Origin: Cavenderia fasciculata
Taxonomy: Eukaryota; Evosea; Eumycetozoa; Acytosteliales; Cavenderiaceae
DNA: 64,000 nucleotides
Reading direction: 5' to 3'
Assembly: GCF_000203815.1 (NCBI RefSeq)
Contig: NW_004457639.1
Coordinates: 806,001-870,000, forward strand
Part shown: positions 35,738 through 45,937 of the stretch, piece after piece
Position numbering within the stretch: position 1 is the stretch's first letter
Layout: each line of letters begins with the position of its first letter
Translations under genes and position numbers: made by a program
The notes under the pieces: generated by a model
Databases searched by the model: none
The model's input: only the letters and a program-made list of their open reading frames with translations
What the model was told of the DNA's origin: nothing

Positions 35738-37866
35738 ATGAAATTGATAAACATAATTTTTATTTATCTGTTTTTAACCTTTAAATTGGTGGCTGGTAAC
35801 TCTTGTTTATCTTTACCAAGAAAAGTAGGAACAGTACTTCAGCCTTCAACCAATGTCAATTGGTGGGTAGTATTAACAGATGCCACAGATTCAGCAGATG
35901 CAATGTACTCTACAGGTGTTTACATTGATAGTACAATGGCTGATGTCGAAAGTTTGTATTCAAAAGAAAGAAAATAAGTTGTTTTTCTCTACAGAGTTCC
36001 AGACAGGAAAAAATTTCTCATTCTGGAACTATATATATAGTTTATAACCAAAAAATTTCATTTCATTTTCTACTTTTTTTTAGGTTTTACTGATGGTCAA
36101 TTCAAAGAGCTTATTACTAGACAAATTAAAGTTGCAAGTGATAGAAACAAAGTTTTTGTAGACGCTTTATTAGCTGCTGGTGAGAGACCCGATTGTGGTG
36201 ACCTCGCAACCAAAGGTCTAGTACATCAAAATGGTTCCATGAAATTAAAGCTGATAGAGGAGGAAATGGTTTCACAAAATACGCTCTTGGACAAGAGTAT
36301 AATGAAGCACATGCAAAGGTAAATCCTATGATTTAATATTTCAAAATGTTTTTCTTATATTAATTCAAATTTAAAATAGTTTTTATTATCAGTTGATATA
36401 GATGCCAAGACTGGATATTTTATATCCCACTCGATGAGAATTCCTGGTAATACTGGTAGAGAACTTGGAAAAGTTTATGATCCCTTTTTACTCAACAAAG
36501 GCAAAGGAACGACACCAAACCATTCTCAACACTCGATTTGTATCAACGTTAACGCAGACGAGCTTAAATCAATGCTTAAAATGTGGACCCTTACTCGTCC
36601 ACAACTTATAAACTCTAATCTTTTATGCCTTCTTTTTCCAATGGATGATGAATCAGCAGAGTCACAAGGATGTGACACACAATGGAGAGCTTACGTAAAT
36701 ACAAAAGGAGCTGGTAAAACCTTGACCGATATTAAAACAATGTTGGCTGATAGTAAAGCATATGAAATTACAAAAAAACACTGTATGTATAATGAGGGAA
36801 CAAATGCTTGGAAAGAACTTACCAGTGCTGGACTAAGCTTTAAAGTTCATGGATTTTGTATGTATAATAAATATATAAAAAAAATATTAAAAAAATATAC
36901 TCTTTATTAATGTTAACATTTTAACACTATACTATAGTATCAAGATCTTTAAATGGTTGTAATATTGGTACCCCATATCAATATATGAAACATCTAATGT
37001 CACAGAAAGATTCAAAAATATCTAAATGCTTAGAAAATTCCGCGAACCGTGACTATTGTCATCCAGCAGAGCTTATTGATAACAAAGGAAAAAAGAGGGT
37101 CATGTCAAATACACTGGACGACAATTTCAACCAGATTTGCACTTTAAAAGATGTTGGATTGGATCAATATTTGGTTCTGGCTCAAGATTATAATGAGAAA
37201 TTTATTGTTTCAACTGATGTAAGTAATAAATATAATAATCTTTTGGATTTCAATTTATGAATTAACCATAATTCTTTTTTTTTTTTTTTTTCTCTACAGC
37301 AAACACATTTTCCAACTTTATCTGGTCCAGGTTATGGTGTTTATAGATTTGAAGCATGGAAGACAAAATTTAGTTTTACTCTTGCTACAAATGGCATAGA
37401 TAAGAATTTCAAACCACGTGCAAACGCAGCAACACATGAGAAATTAGCAATTAGTACCACCTCTGATCGAATTTGTTTTGGTGATTCAAACAGAGACTTT
37501 AAACAAATTGATCATGCAGGAATAGCTGTAAGTACTAACAATAGAGGGGAACCCAATCTAATTGATTTATTTATTAATCATTATTTCTTAATTTAGATAT
37601 GCTTTGAACATCCAGTTTTACATGCATTCTTGTTGGATAGAGTAGAAAGTGTGGATATTAAAAACCATGTGGTATTTGGTAAACATCCAACTTTGGATAT
37701 TACTACAAGTCCAAACAAGTTGAGAAATTTGGACGTAAATTGGGTAATCACAAAAGATAGTTCCTCTGTTTACTGGCCAGGTGCTCCCACAATAGCTGAA
37801 AAAAAAGCTAAAGTATCTACGTATGATACTACAAAAAAGAGAGCCAAGACCAACAAACATTTTTAG
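35738..37866 (+). CDS. DNase II-like lysosomal/secreted nuclease with one apparent frameshift
   Basis: Six exons (35738-35951, 36084-36318, 36380-36857, 36938-37218, 37300-37527, 37597-37866) would give about 568 residues. The chosen ATG opens a signal peptide (MKLINIIFIYLFLTFKLVAG). DNase II features are present in order: VNWWVVL after the first Cys, AHAKFLLSVDIDAKTGYFIS (first HxK, then the VHS-like block), CINVNADEL, and THEKLAI...ICFGDSNRDF, where HEK matches the second catalytic HxK. The family cleaves DNA at acid pH in lysosomes or outside the cell. In exon 2 the frame breaks at the four A at 36228-36231: CGDLATKG lies in one frame and WFHEIKADRGGNGF in another. One added A would fix it, and the downstream introns then stay in phase. 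The protein is longer than animal DNase II (about 360). Confidence 0.7.
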
Positions 37867-38526
37867 TAGTTTAATTTTTACTTTAATTTTTTGTAGTGAA
37901 ATAAACAATCAGAGTTACCTCTAAAATTATCCGATACACCAAGTCTTCAAGTCGATTGCAATCACAACTACTTGCCAAAATAGAAAGATGTAAAAAGATT
38001 GCATAAAAAAGCAGACAGATCTATGAACAATTCATTTTTCCAACCTCTACTTAAGTGTCAGAGTGAATCCAGTTGGCAGTATCTTAATCAACCAGGCATT
38101 TGATTATAAATTTCACCAGTAATAATATTCAAAGAAATAAATAACCAAAATTAAATCAAAATTAATTAAATAAAAAAAAAAACAATTTTTATTTCCCAAC
38201 ACACCACAGACATTAGAAAAAACAAACAATAGATGTGATAGGGTACAAATGTGTTAATTTATTTTAATATATCTTGTTTCAGTCCATGTTTTGATGGTAA
38301 AGATAATCATAAAGACCATCATCCAAAAACTATCCACCTCATCTTGAAATACTCAACATCATTGATATCATCGCATCCAAAACTGGTGGTGCCACTATAA
38401 CTATCCAATCAATTCAATTAGTTCGAGTATATATAATAAGCAATTGTCACACAAAAATACAATTTAAATTTAATGATCTTCTTTCTTCTTTGTCTTTCGC
38501 TCATTGAATTTTAGAATCAAATATCA
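37867..38526. other. Intergenic
   Basis: This AT-rich region follows the nuclease gene. A poly-A stretch occurs at about 38172. No coding frame or structured RNA is visible. Confidence 0.5.
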
Positions 38527-40153
38527 ATGTCTACTTTAGTAAATTTATCTAATCTATTACTATCACAAATCATATCAGATATTCAAGATAATGTAGATAT
38601 AATATGTTTGTTGTTGACTTGTAAACAGTTTTATCAAAATAGTTTAAAAAGCTTGACCACCTTTAAACAAGTCAATGTTATCGATACAGATAAAAGAGAG
38701 ACAATAGCTTAGCAGATCAACATATAATAGTACCTTAACATGACCGCCATTATCAAGATGAGCATTGGATAGGAGATTCGAATCTATTCAACCAAATTCG
38801 CAGATAAAAGTCAAATTAAAACAGCATTGATCATAGTTGAATATGGTGTATCACTAGATTTAGCTTACAAGATACCATCAATCGAAACACTATACATTGA
38901 CAACAGTCACCAAGACACGGCCATCTAACTTGCCTCGGTGTCACAGTTCTTACCCAATCTCCAACGACTATCAGTTTGTTTAGGTGAATTTAAAAGAGGT
39001 CAACAACAACAGTACTCATCGCTCAAATATCAGTATTTAAAGTTGGATATTAAAAGTGTGTTCGATCTAAGTGACTTGGGACTCGAAAACTTTGAAGAGC
39101 TTACAGAGTTGTGGGTCAAGAGTTATTGTTTGACAAATATCGGAATCTTTCCAAACAGTCTGACATCACTTACTTTGGGAAAGATATATATGCCTCCACC
39201 AGACATATTCGCTTCATTGACATCACTTGTGACTCTCAAGATCTATCTCATTTTGGACGAAGATATGGAGTCATGTATTGACCTTGAAGCTCTAGAGACA
39301 TTCGAGTTGGGTGGAGAGTGCTGGGAATGTATCGAGATTAAAGTACCTCGTTCAATCAAGATTCTAAACATCTTGGTCTACATTGTACAAAGAGCATCCA
39401 CATATCCAATGCCACGATTGGAGAGATTAAAAGTGCCACAAAGCGTATTGATCGATGGAAGAGTCATTCTGTCGTCGTCACCATTACTCAAAAAACTAGT
39501 TATAACTAATTGTTATCTCATTTTGCCAGCCAACATCGTCCCGTTGAGTCGAAAAGCTGACAATCAATCAAATTGAAAATGGTATACTTGGACAAATTGT
39601 ATTCCCTCCATCACTCACTCATCTAACCATCGTTGGAAATTGATGCGAGTCTGTCAGATTACCAGAATCACTCATCAAATTAAAGCAGGTTGTCAATCAA
39701 TCATTCTTTTCCACCACACTTCCTAGACATTTGAAAAAACTCAACCTCATAGATATGATTGGTGAGGAGGGTGACTTTACAATCAATGTGCAACCAACCA
39801 TCAAATATCTGTCGATTCCATTGAACCCTATCATCCCAACAACTAAAACTAGTAATCCAATCTATTCAATCAGTTCTAGGATCACCATCACTGACCAATC
39901 ACAACAACAATGGTTACCAACAAATACAACACATCTAACTTGTTACCTCAAAGATCATCTTCAAAAACCTTTGACATTTAGATTAGATGAAATAATCAAT
40001 CACACCAATGTTAGATATTTAACACTTATTGTTATGATTGACGATTATTCACTCCACAACAATAACCTCATTTCTTTCGGTTTTGGTTTCAGAACCAAGC
40101 TTGGTCCATTTAAATTTGATTGGAGATTTGATTCTTCACGAATTCGTCAATAA
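38527..40153 (+). pseudogene. Decayed F-box/LRR-like (FNIP-type) gene
   Basis: This is a broken copy of the gene at 40246-42210. The F-box-like start (LLLSQIISDIQDNVDIICLL) is open from 38527 and stops after about 61 codons. Two stretches follow, 38938-39576 and 39731-40153, that align with the paralogue but are separated by several stops and at least one frameshift (near 39545-39580). Between them, out-of-frame text still matches the paralogue (for example GQIVFPPSLTHLTI against GQVKLPSSLLHLTV). The C-terminal block is almost identical to the paralogue. The number of independent lesions argues for a true pseudogene, not sequencing error. It faces its paralogue tail-to-tail, 92 bp apart. Confidence 0.85.
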
Positions 40154-40613
40154 TTAATTAGAAATAATACAAATAAATGATCAAATTTCGATCCAAAATG
40201 CTGGTCAGAGAGAGAGAATTCTCTCCTGTATTTGTCTATTTATTATTAATTCATTTTATCATTAAAACTCCAATGAAATTCAAAGGGAGAGTTGCCATCA
40301 AAATATAAATAAATAGGATCATATTGTTTTTGTTTGTTATTTTTTCTTTGAGTGATTATTCCACCTGTAAGTGACTGTCTTTCCAATACCAATACATTGT
40401 TATTGTCAGAGTCCAATCTATGAATTGAAAATTGTAAATTTACTTCATCGTCAAAATTTACTTCATCGTCGTCAATCGTAACAATAAGTGTTAAATATCT
40501 AACATTGGTGTGATTGATTATTTCATCTAATCTAAATGTCAAAGGTTTTTGAAGATGATCTTTGAGGTAACAAGTTAGATGTGTTGTATTTGTTGGTAAC
40601 CATTGTTGTTGTT
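39903..40613. repeat. Inverted repeat between pseudogene and intact paralogue
   Basis: The segment 39903-40045 reappears as its reverse complement at 40471-40613 with only one or very few differences over about 143 bp. It encodes the shared block TTHLTCYLKDHLQKPLTFRL. The flanking parts of the two genes are much more diverged, so the identity is local. Confidence 0.8.
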
Positions 40614-40809
40614 TTGATTGTTGAGTGGTGATGGATTTATCTATCCTTGAACTGATAGAGTAGATTGGATTTTCAAGTTTATCATTCATTTTTAAAAGTT
40701 TGTGTTGTTGGTGTCGTAAAACTATTGATAGATTTTTTATGGTTGGTGGTACATCGATTGTATAGTCACCTTGCTTCAGCAGATTGAGTGTTTCAAGATG
40801 AGGTGGATA

Positions 40810-40846
<37 letters not shown>

Positions 40847-42210
40847 TTGTCGTCCAATTCATCATTAATATACAAGGTAAGCTTTTTTAAATGTTGTGGA
40901 AGTGTGGGGACTGGAGACGTGCTTTCTGTTTGTTGTAGTTTTACAAGTGATTCTGGGAGCTGTTGAACAGCTTCATAGCAGCCACCCTTGACGGTTAGAT
41001 GAAGAAGTGATGACGGCAATTTAACTTGTCCAAGTATATCGTCTTTTGTTTCTTTAATGATTCTAAGTCTTTTGACAGTCGGTGGGATGACTATATTGTC
41101 TGGCATTGGTTGATTGCAATGGTCAATAACCAGTTTCTTGATGGATGGTGATTGCGACAGACTGATCTTGTCATTAATCAACAGTGACTGAGAGACATTC
41201 AATGTCTCCAACAGTGGCATTGTAGATTGTGGTGCAATTCGTATGTAATCAGACAAAAGAGTGAGAATCTTGATTGAAGGTGGCACACTAATCTCGGTAC
41301 ATAGGTATTCTGGTGGTGGACTCTCACCACATTCTTTAAGCTTGAATGTCTTGAGGTTGGGCAGGCCATCTAGATCGAGTATTTCATCTTCACCATCACC
41401 TTGTATTTCACAACTATTCATGTCTATCGCCAAGTAAACTAGCGATACCAATGGACTGAATGAATCTCTGGGTGGTATCTCTCTCAGTCTAAGAGTGAGT
41501 GACGTTAGACTGATTGGCAAGAGGTCCAGCTCGATATAATCGATATCAATAAACATCTTGAATGTAAGCTCTGTCAGTGATACGAATTCGTTTATATAAT
41601 AGCTGAGTAGAGGGTATCCATACCCTACGTTTCCTTCATCATATTGGACGTCGATTACAAGAGACTTTAGTGATTCGTGTTTATCAAGATCCAACCTCCA
41701 TGCAGAAACTTCAAGTCGTTGAAGATTGGGTAACCTTGAGATAGCGAGATTCATTGCATTACTTTCGTTGTATGTGATGTATAGTGTCTCTATTGATGGT
41801 ATATCGTATAGAGACTCTATCGTTTTAGAGTCATGTAACACAATAGCTGTTGTAATGTTACTTTTATCGACTATGTTGCCTGAATAGAGGTGATCCTGTA
41901 TCCATTTTGGATAGCGTTTGTAATAAAGATCATGCAAAACAACATGTTGATATGATATACTATTGTCTAATATATCTTTAAAAGAGTTGAGGTTGAATCT
42001 ACTGATTGTTGCTATAAACTGTTTTGATATCTCTGCGGGTTCTTCTTTGTTATCTATCACATCTATTCCTTTAAACTTGATTGATCTTCTAATACTATTA
42101 TTATGATACAACTGTTTACAAGTGAACAATAAACATACTATATCTACATTATCTTGAATATCTTTTATAATATGTAATAGTATTAGAGTAGATAACTGTA
42201 ATATAGACAT
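40246..42210 (-). CDS. F-box/LRR-like (FNIP-type) dictyostelid family protein
   Basis: This is an intact single exon of 654 codons. The N-terminus LLHIIKDIQDNVDIVCLLFT is the F-box-like head seen in dictyostelid FNIP and LRR gene families. The body consists of irregular leucine-rich units of the PSIKKLVIDHC, LPNLQRLEV and LPQHLKKLTLYI type, interrupted by an Asn run at about 40825-40858 (complement). Proteins of this type are thought to be substrate receptors of ubiquitin ligases, but no partner is known. The closest relative in the window is the pseudogene at 38527-40153, in opposite orientation. Confidence 0.75.
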
Positions 42211-42310
42211 TGATTTATGAGTAAATCAAAGATTGACTGTAATGAAAGAATAAATTTTTCGAGGTTTCAAAAAAAATATTCTAAAACATATTTGATTTTA
42301 TTATATATTA

Positions 42311-43429
42311 TTATTTTGTCTTGGTTGTTGGTAAAAACCTTGCTAATCTTTCAAGTTTTTTACTACTTTCTACTAGTTGTTGCATACGATCGTGTCTAGT
42401 CTCTTCTCTTTTAGCACTCATGACCCATCGTTTAGTGTATTTTTGGTAGGTTGCACTTTGCTCATTAAAAAATGTCAATGCCTTTTTATGTGCTTTTAGT
42501 AATGCCATGCATTCGTCATCAAACTCTGGGTTCTCTGCTGATATGGCGTCTTCAAGAGTACGGTTTTCTCGCTTGTCAAAGGCAGCCAGTCCAGCGGGCT
42601 TCATGCGACCCTCTGCCTGCAGCTTTTGTACTTTGGCAATATTGACAGCCGACCAATTTGATCTACCATCTGTACGTCTTGGTGTAAATCGTTGCAAGTA
42701 GTATTCCGTTGTACCCTTTTTTCTAACACCATCTATCCAACCAAAACACAATGATTCATCAATTGCCTCCATATAACTAACACAATCCAATCCAGTTGCC
42801 TTGTAATAAAATCCCATATACACTTCTGTCATTGTTTTATGATTCGTTTTATACCAATCATTTAAATCTTTAGTTGTATCAAATATTATAGTTAATGGAT
42901 CTTTTGATTTAATTGTATATCCAAAATTTGTTGTTGTTGTTGTTGTTGATTTTGACGTTGTTGAAGGTTTTGAATTCTTCTTTACTTTTACATTATTATC
43001 ATCTGATGAAGATGTAATATCACTATTATCACTATCATAATCACTCTCACTCGGACTGCTTTCACTTTCACTTTCAATACTTTCAACAACAACAATCTTT
43101 TTGGTCTTTTTAGTTGTATTTAATTTAGCTTGTTTCTTTGTTGAAGTTGATACATTTGATAGTATGGTTGCTGATGTTGATGCTTTCTTGACCATGTTTG
43201 AAGTACAAGTTGTAGTAGTAGTATCAGTTGATGACGGTATTGGTATATTTACAAAGTTGGTTGATTGATGACTTGGTAAAGTTGAATAGAAACTATTTGT
43301 TTTAAATGTTCTAATCAATGATGTTGTTGTTGAAGCGGTTGACAAGTTGTTTATAATTAATGTTGATGATACAAATTGACTATTATTGAATATTAGATTA
43401 AATGTAGTCTTGTATTTAAATAAATTCAT
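42311..43429 (-). CDS. YdeI/OmpD-associated (OmdA) domain protein with mitochondrial-type leader
   Basis: This single exon starts at the ATG at 43429 and encodes 372 residues; a longer frame needs a TTG. The first 50 residues (MNLFKYKTTFNLIFNN...) are rich in Asn, Ser, Thr and basic residues and could be a mitochondrial presequence. A Lys/Ser/Asp-rich low-complexity region follows. The C-terminal 190 residues match bacterial YdeI/OmdA proteins: FDTTKDLNDWYKTNH, then ESLCFGWIDGVRKKGTTEYY, FTPRRTDGRSNWSAVNIAKV, and a final Arg/Lys helix. In bacteria this family is linked to peptide resistance, though the biochemistry is unclear. The domain may have come from bacteria. A second in-frame ATG at 43195 (MVKKASTSATIL) would give a form without the leader. 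Confidence 0.78.
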   Translation of the reverse strand: MNLFKYKTTFNLIFNNSQFVSSTLIINNLSTASTTTSLIRTFKTNSFYSTLPSHQSTNFVNIPIPSSTDTTTTTCTSNMVKKASTSATILSNVSTSTKKQAKLNTTKKTKKIVVVESIESESESSPSESDYDSDNSDITSSSDDNNVKVKKNSKPSTTSKSTTTTTTNFGYTIKSKDPLTIIFDTTKDLNDWYKTNHKTMTEVYMGFYYKATGLDCVSYMEAIDESLCFGWIDGVRKKGTTEYYLQRFTPRRTDGRSNWSAVNIAKVQKLQAEGRMKPAGLAAFDKRENRTLEDAISAENPEFDDECMALLKAHKKALTFFNEQSATYQKYTKRWVMSAKREETRHDRMQQLVESSKKLERLARFLPTTKTK

Positions 43430-43654
43430 ATTACAAGCTGTGAAACGAAGTGAGATACATCTAAACAAGTCGACTGGTTGTGAGTGCTTTTAAAAAAGAG
43501 TGTGGTGGATGGTTTTTTTCTTGGAAATTGATTGTCATCACTTCTTTTTCTATTTTTAATTTTATTTATTTTTTTTGTCAAACATGTAATGTAACCAAAG
43601 AATGTGTTCCAAGGGTTACATTAAAAATAATATTATTTATTATTTATTATTTAT

Positions 43655-45421
43655 TTATTTAATTATTCTGTTTGTACATTTTTGACAATGACATTTAAAT
43701 TTATATTTATCAATTAATTCTGATTGTCTGGTTTGTGATGGTTGGTCTTCTTCAATGTATGATATTTCAATTTGATTGCCATTGGGAATATCAGTGATGG
43801 AACGTATGGTTGCCGAGAAATTAGTTGATTCATTGGTGATGGCTGCATTTGGTGAACATGAGTGATTACAACTGTTGGCATAGACGTACAATCCACTACC
43901 ATGTACACAACAATCCGATAATGACTCCAACAAGTTTAGCAGTGGCTCACCAAATGGTACTTTGGGACCATCCTCTACCAATTGTATATAGTCTTGTAGA
44001 GCAGGTGACTCTATCGTATTCTTTTCAATCAACATATGAATTCGTGACAATGGATTGATTTTTGATGCATTACATTGAATAATTGAATTAAATTGTCTAT
44101 ATCTTTCAATTGTTAAAACTATAAAAAAATATAAAAAAAAATTAATACATAATAATATTATTTCATTATATTATATTACATACCTTGATCCAATTGACTT
44201 TCATTTTTAAAAATAGATTTTAAAATAGATAATACTTTTTCATCACCTTTACTTTGCCATTGACCATTTGAAATGAAAAAGGTAAATGGAATGATTGATT
44301 CTGTAAACTCTTTTTGTTGATATATGATTGATTGTAATACCATTGCAAACATTCTTGAAATGATTAATGGATTGGTTTGTTCATTTTCACTAAATTTAAA
44401 TTAAATAAGTATACATGTAGTTTGGTATTCTTTTGGTTAAAACATACATGCAATGAGGATATAATTGTTGTTTAATGATTGACATGTGTGGACATTGAAT
44501 TTGATGGTATTGTGACCAAGCAAGTTGTTGACAAGACTCTGAACAATAATATTCCACTTTACAATGACCACATACAATATACTCTTTAGAGTTGGGGTAG
44601 AGTGACGAGTAGATTTCACGATACGGTTGATCACCCAACAACTTTGATAATATAGTTGGATCTCTAATACGATTCTCCATACAATGCGAACATGTTTGAT
44701 ACCATGTCGACGACTTGTTGTTGTTGTTGTTGTTGTTGGTACCTTGATCCAAATACTGACCAAGATATTTACAAGATATGTGTGATACCAATGGATACTC
44801 TACTGTGACTGCCGTGTTTGCTTGGATTCCAGTTTGTGTAAATACACCTTTTCCCAAATCACCTCCAATCATCTTGATATCTACTTTATCTACTTGTTGA
44901 TGTTGTTTTGTAGTAGTTTTCTCATCTTGTTGCAATGTCATATAATCAATGATTGATTTAGTGATTGTATCTATTTCATTGATGAATAACTTGGTATCTG
45001 TCAAATGAATGGTACCCTTCAAGACGGGACTCTTTATAGCATAGTCTAAAGTATCAATTGCATCTCTATATCTTTTCAATTGTTTCAAAGCTATTGCTTT
45101 TCGATAGTATCCCTACAAATCATAAGCAAGTTAATAATCATTCATATTTATTCATTCATTCATTCATTTAATTTACCTTACCTTTACCCAAGATTGATTT
45201 ATATTGATTGAAGCTTGTGCATCAACTAGAGATGATTGCCATTTCGACTGCAAGAAATACACCCAACTACGATTAGTAAGTGCCGCATAATCACTTGGGT
45301 TGAGTCGGATTGCCTGTGTATACGATTCGAGTGCACTATCATACTCTTTCACCGACACTTGTTTATTTCCCTTTTCTCTCCATATCTTTCCTTCTTCTAC
45401 TACTTGTCTAGTATCACTCAT
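43655..45421 (-). CDS. TPR-SET-MYND (SMYD-like) lysine methyltransferase
   Basis: Four exons (45421-45182, 45112-44448, 44389-44184, 44118-43655) give 524 residues. An N-terminal TPR pair (GNKQVSVKEYDSALESYTQA, SWVKGYYRKAIALKQLKRY) precedes the first part of the SET domain. The MYND zinc module, residues about 221-287, has CSHC and CGHCKVEYYCSESCQQLAW. The second part of SET has the catalytic NHSCSPN motif (about 455-461), and a post-SET CHCQKC lies near the C-terminus. This order matches animal SMYD4-type proteins. The product is a probable cytosolic or nuclear protein lysine methyltransferase with an unknown substrate. An Asn run inside the zinc region is a (GTT)n insertion. Confidence 0.88.
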
Positions 45422-45937
45422 TTGAATGATAATAATGTCTGTTTGTGTATATATTAATATGATGATGAAGTGTAGTGAAAGAGTGTAGGTGCAGAGTGTG
45501 CAAGTCTGTTCTGATCGTCGAAAATTGGGAGTCGCTCATTGAGTATTTGCGCGAGTGTAGTTTCATGGGTTGGGTTTAACACACAAGATGATAAACAAGA
45601 GTGTGGCAAAGTGGTGCAAAGTGCAAAGGTGTGAAAACACAGCAGTCTGCTGGAGAGAGGGAAGAGAAAAAACCTTTTGATTGATCTTTTCTCTTTTTTT
45701 ATTAAATTAAATTAGTTTATTTTTATTCTCTTTTAGAATCTCTAACACCTCACTTTATATCACCTCACTTCACCTCACCCCCACCTCATTCTACTCTGCA
45801 TTCTACCTGTATATCTCTGGTTTAGTTTAGTTTCGTTAGTTTTATATATCTTTATTTATTTATTTATTTATTTGTTTGTTTGGAAGAAAGATAGAGACAG
45901 AGAGATAAAGAGAGACAGAGAGAGAGAGAGAGAGAGG
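45422..45937. promoter_or_regulatory. Divergent promoter region
   Basis: This region lies between the SMYD-like gene (minus) and the RhoGEF gene (plus). It includes a G/A-rich leader of AGAGAG repeats at about 45894-45937, directly before the RhoGEF ATG. That leader makes an in-frame extension starting with TTG, which is rejected. Confidence 0.5.

Noticed and set aside
43587-43624. TAATGTAACC/GGTTACATTA hairpin near the YdeI-type gene start
   Set aside because: It is a single 10-bp inverted repeat in AT-rich DNA, and eukaryotic genes do not use hairpin terminators of this kind.
45872-45937. In-frame N-terminal extension of the RhoGEF (RERERER-type)
   Set aside because: It starts only with TTG and is made by an AGAGAG leader, so the ATG at 45938 is preferred.
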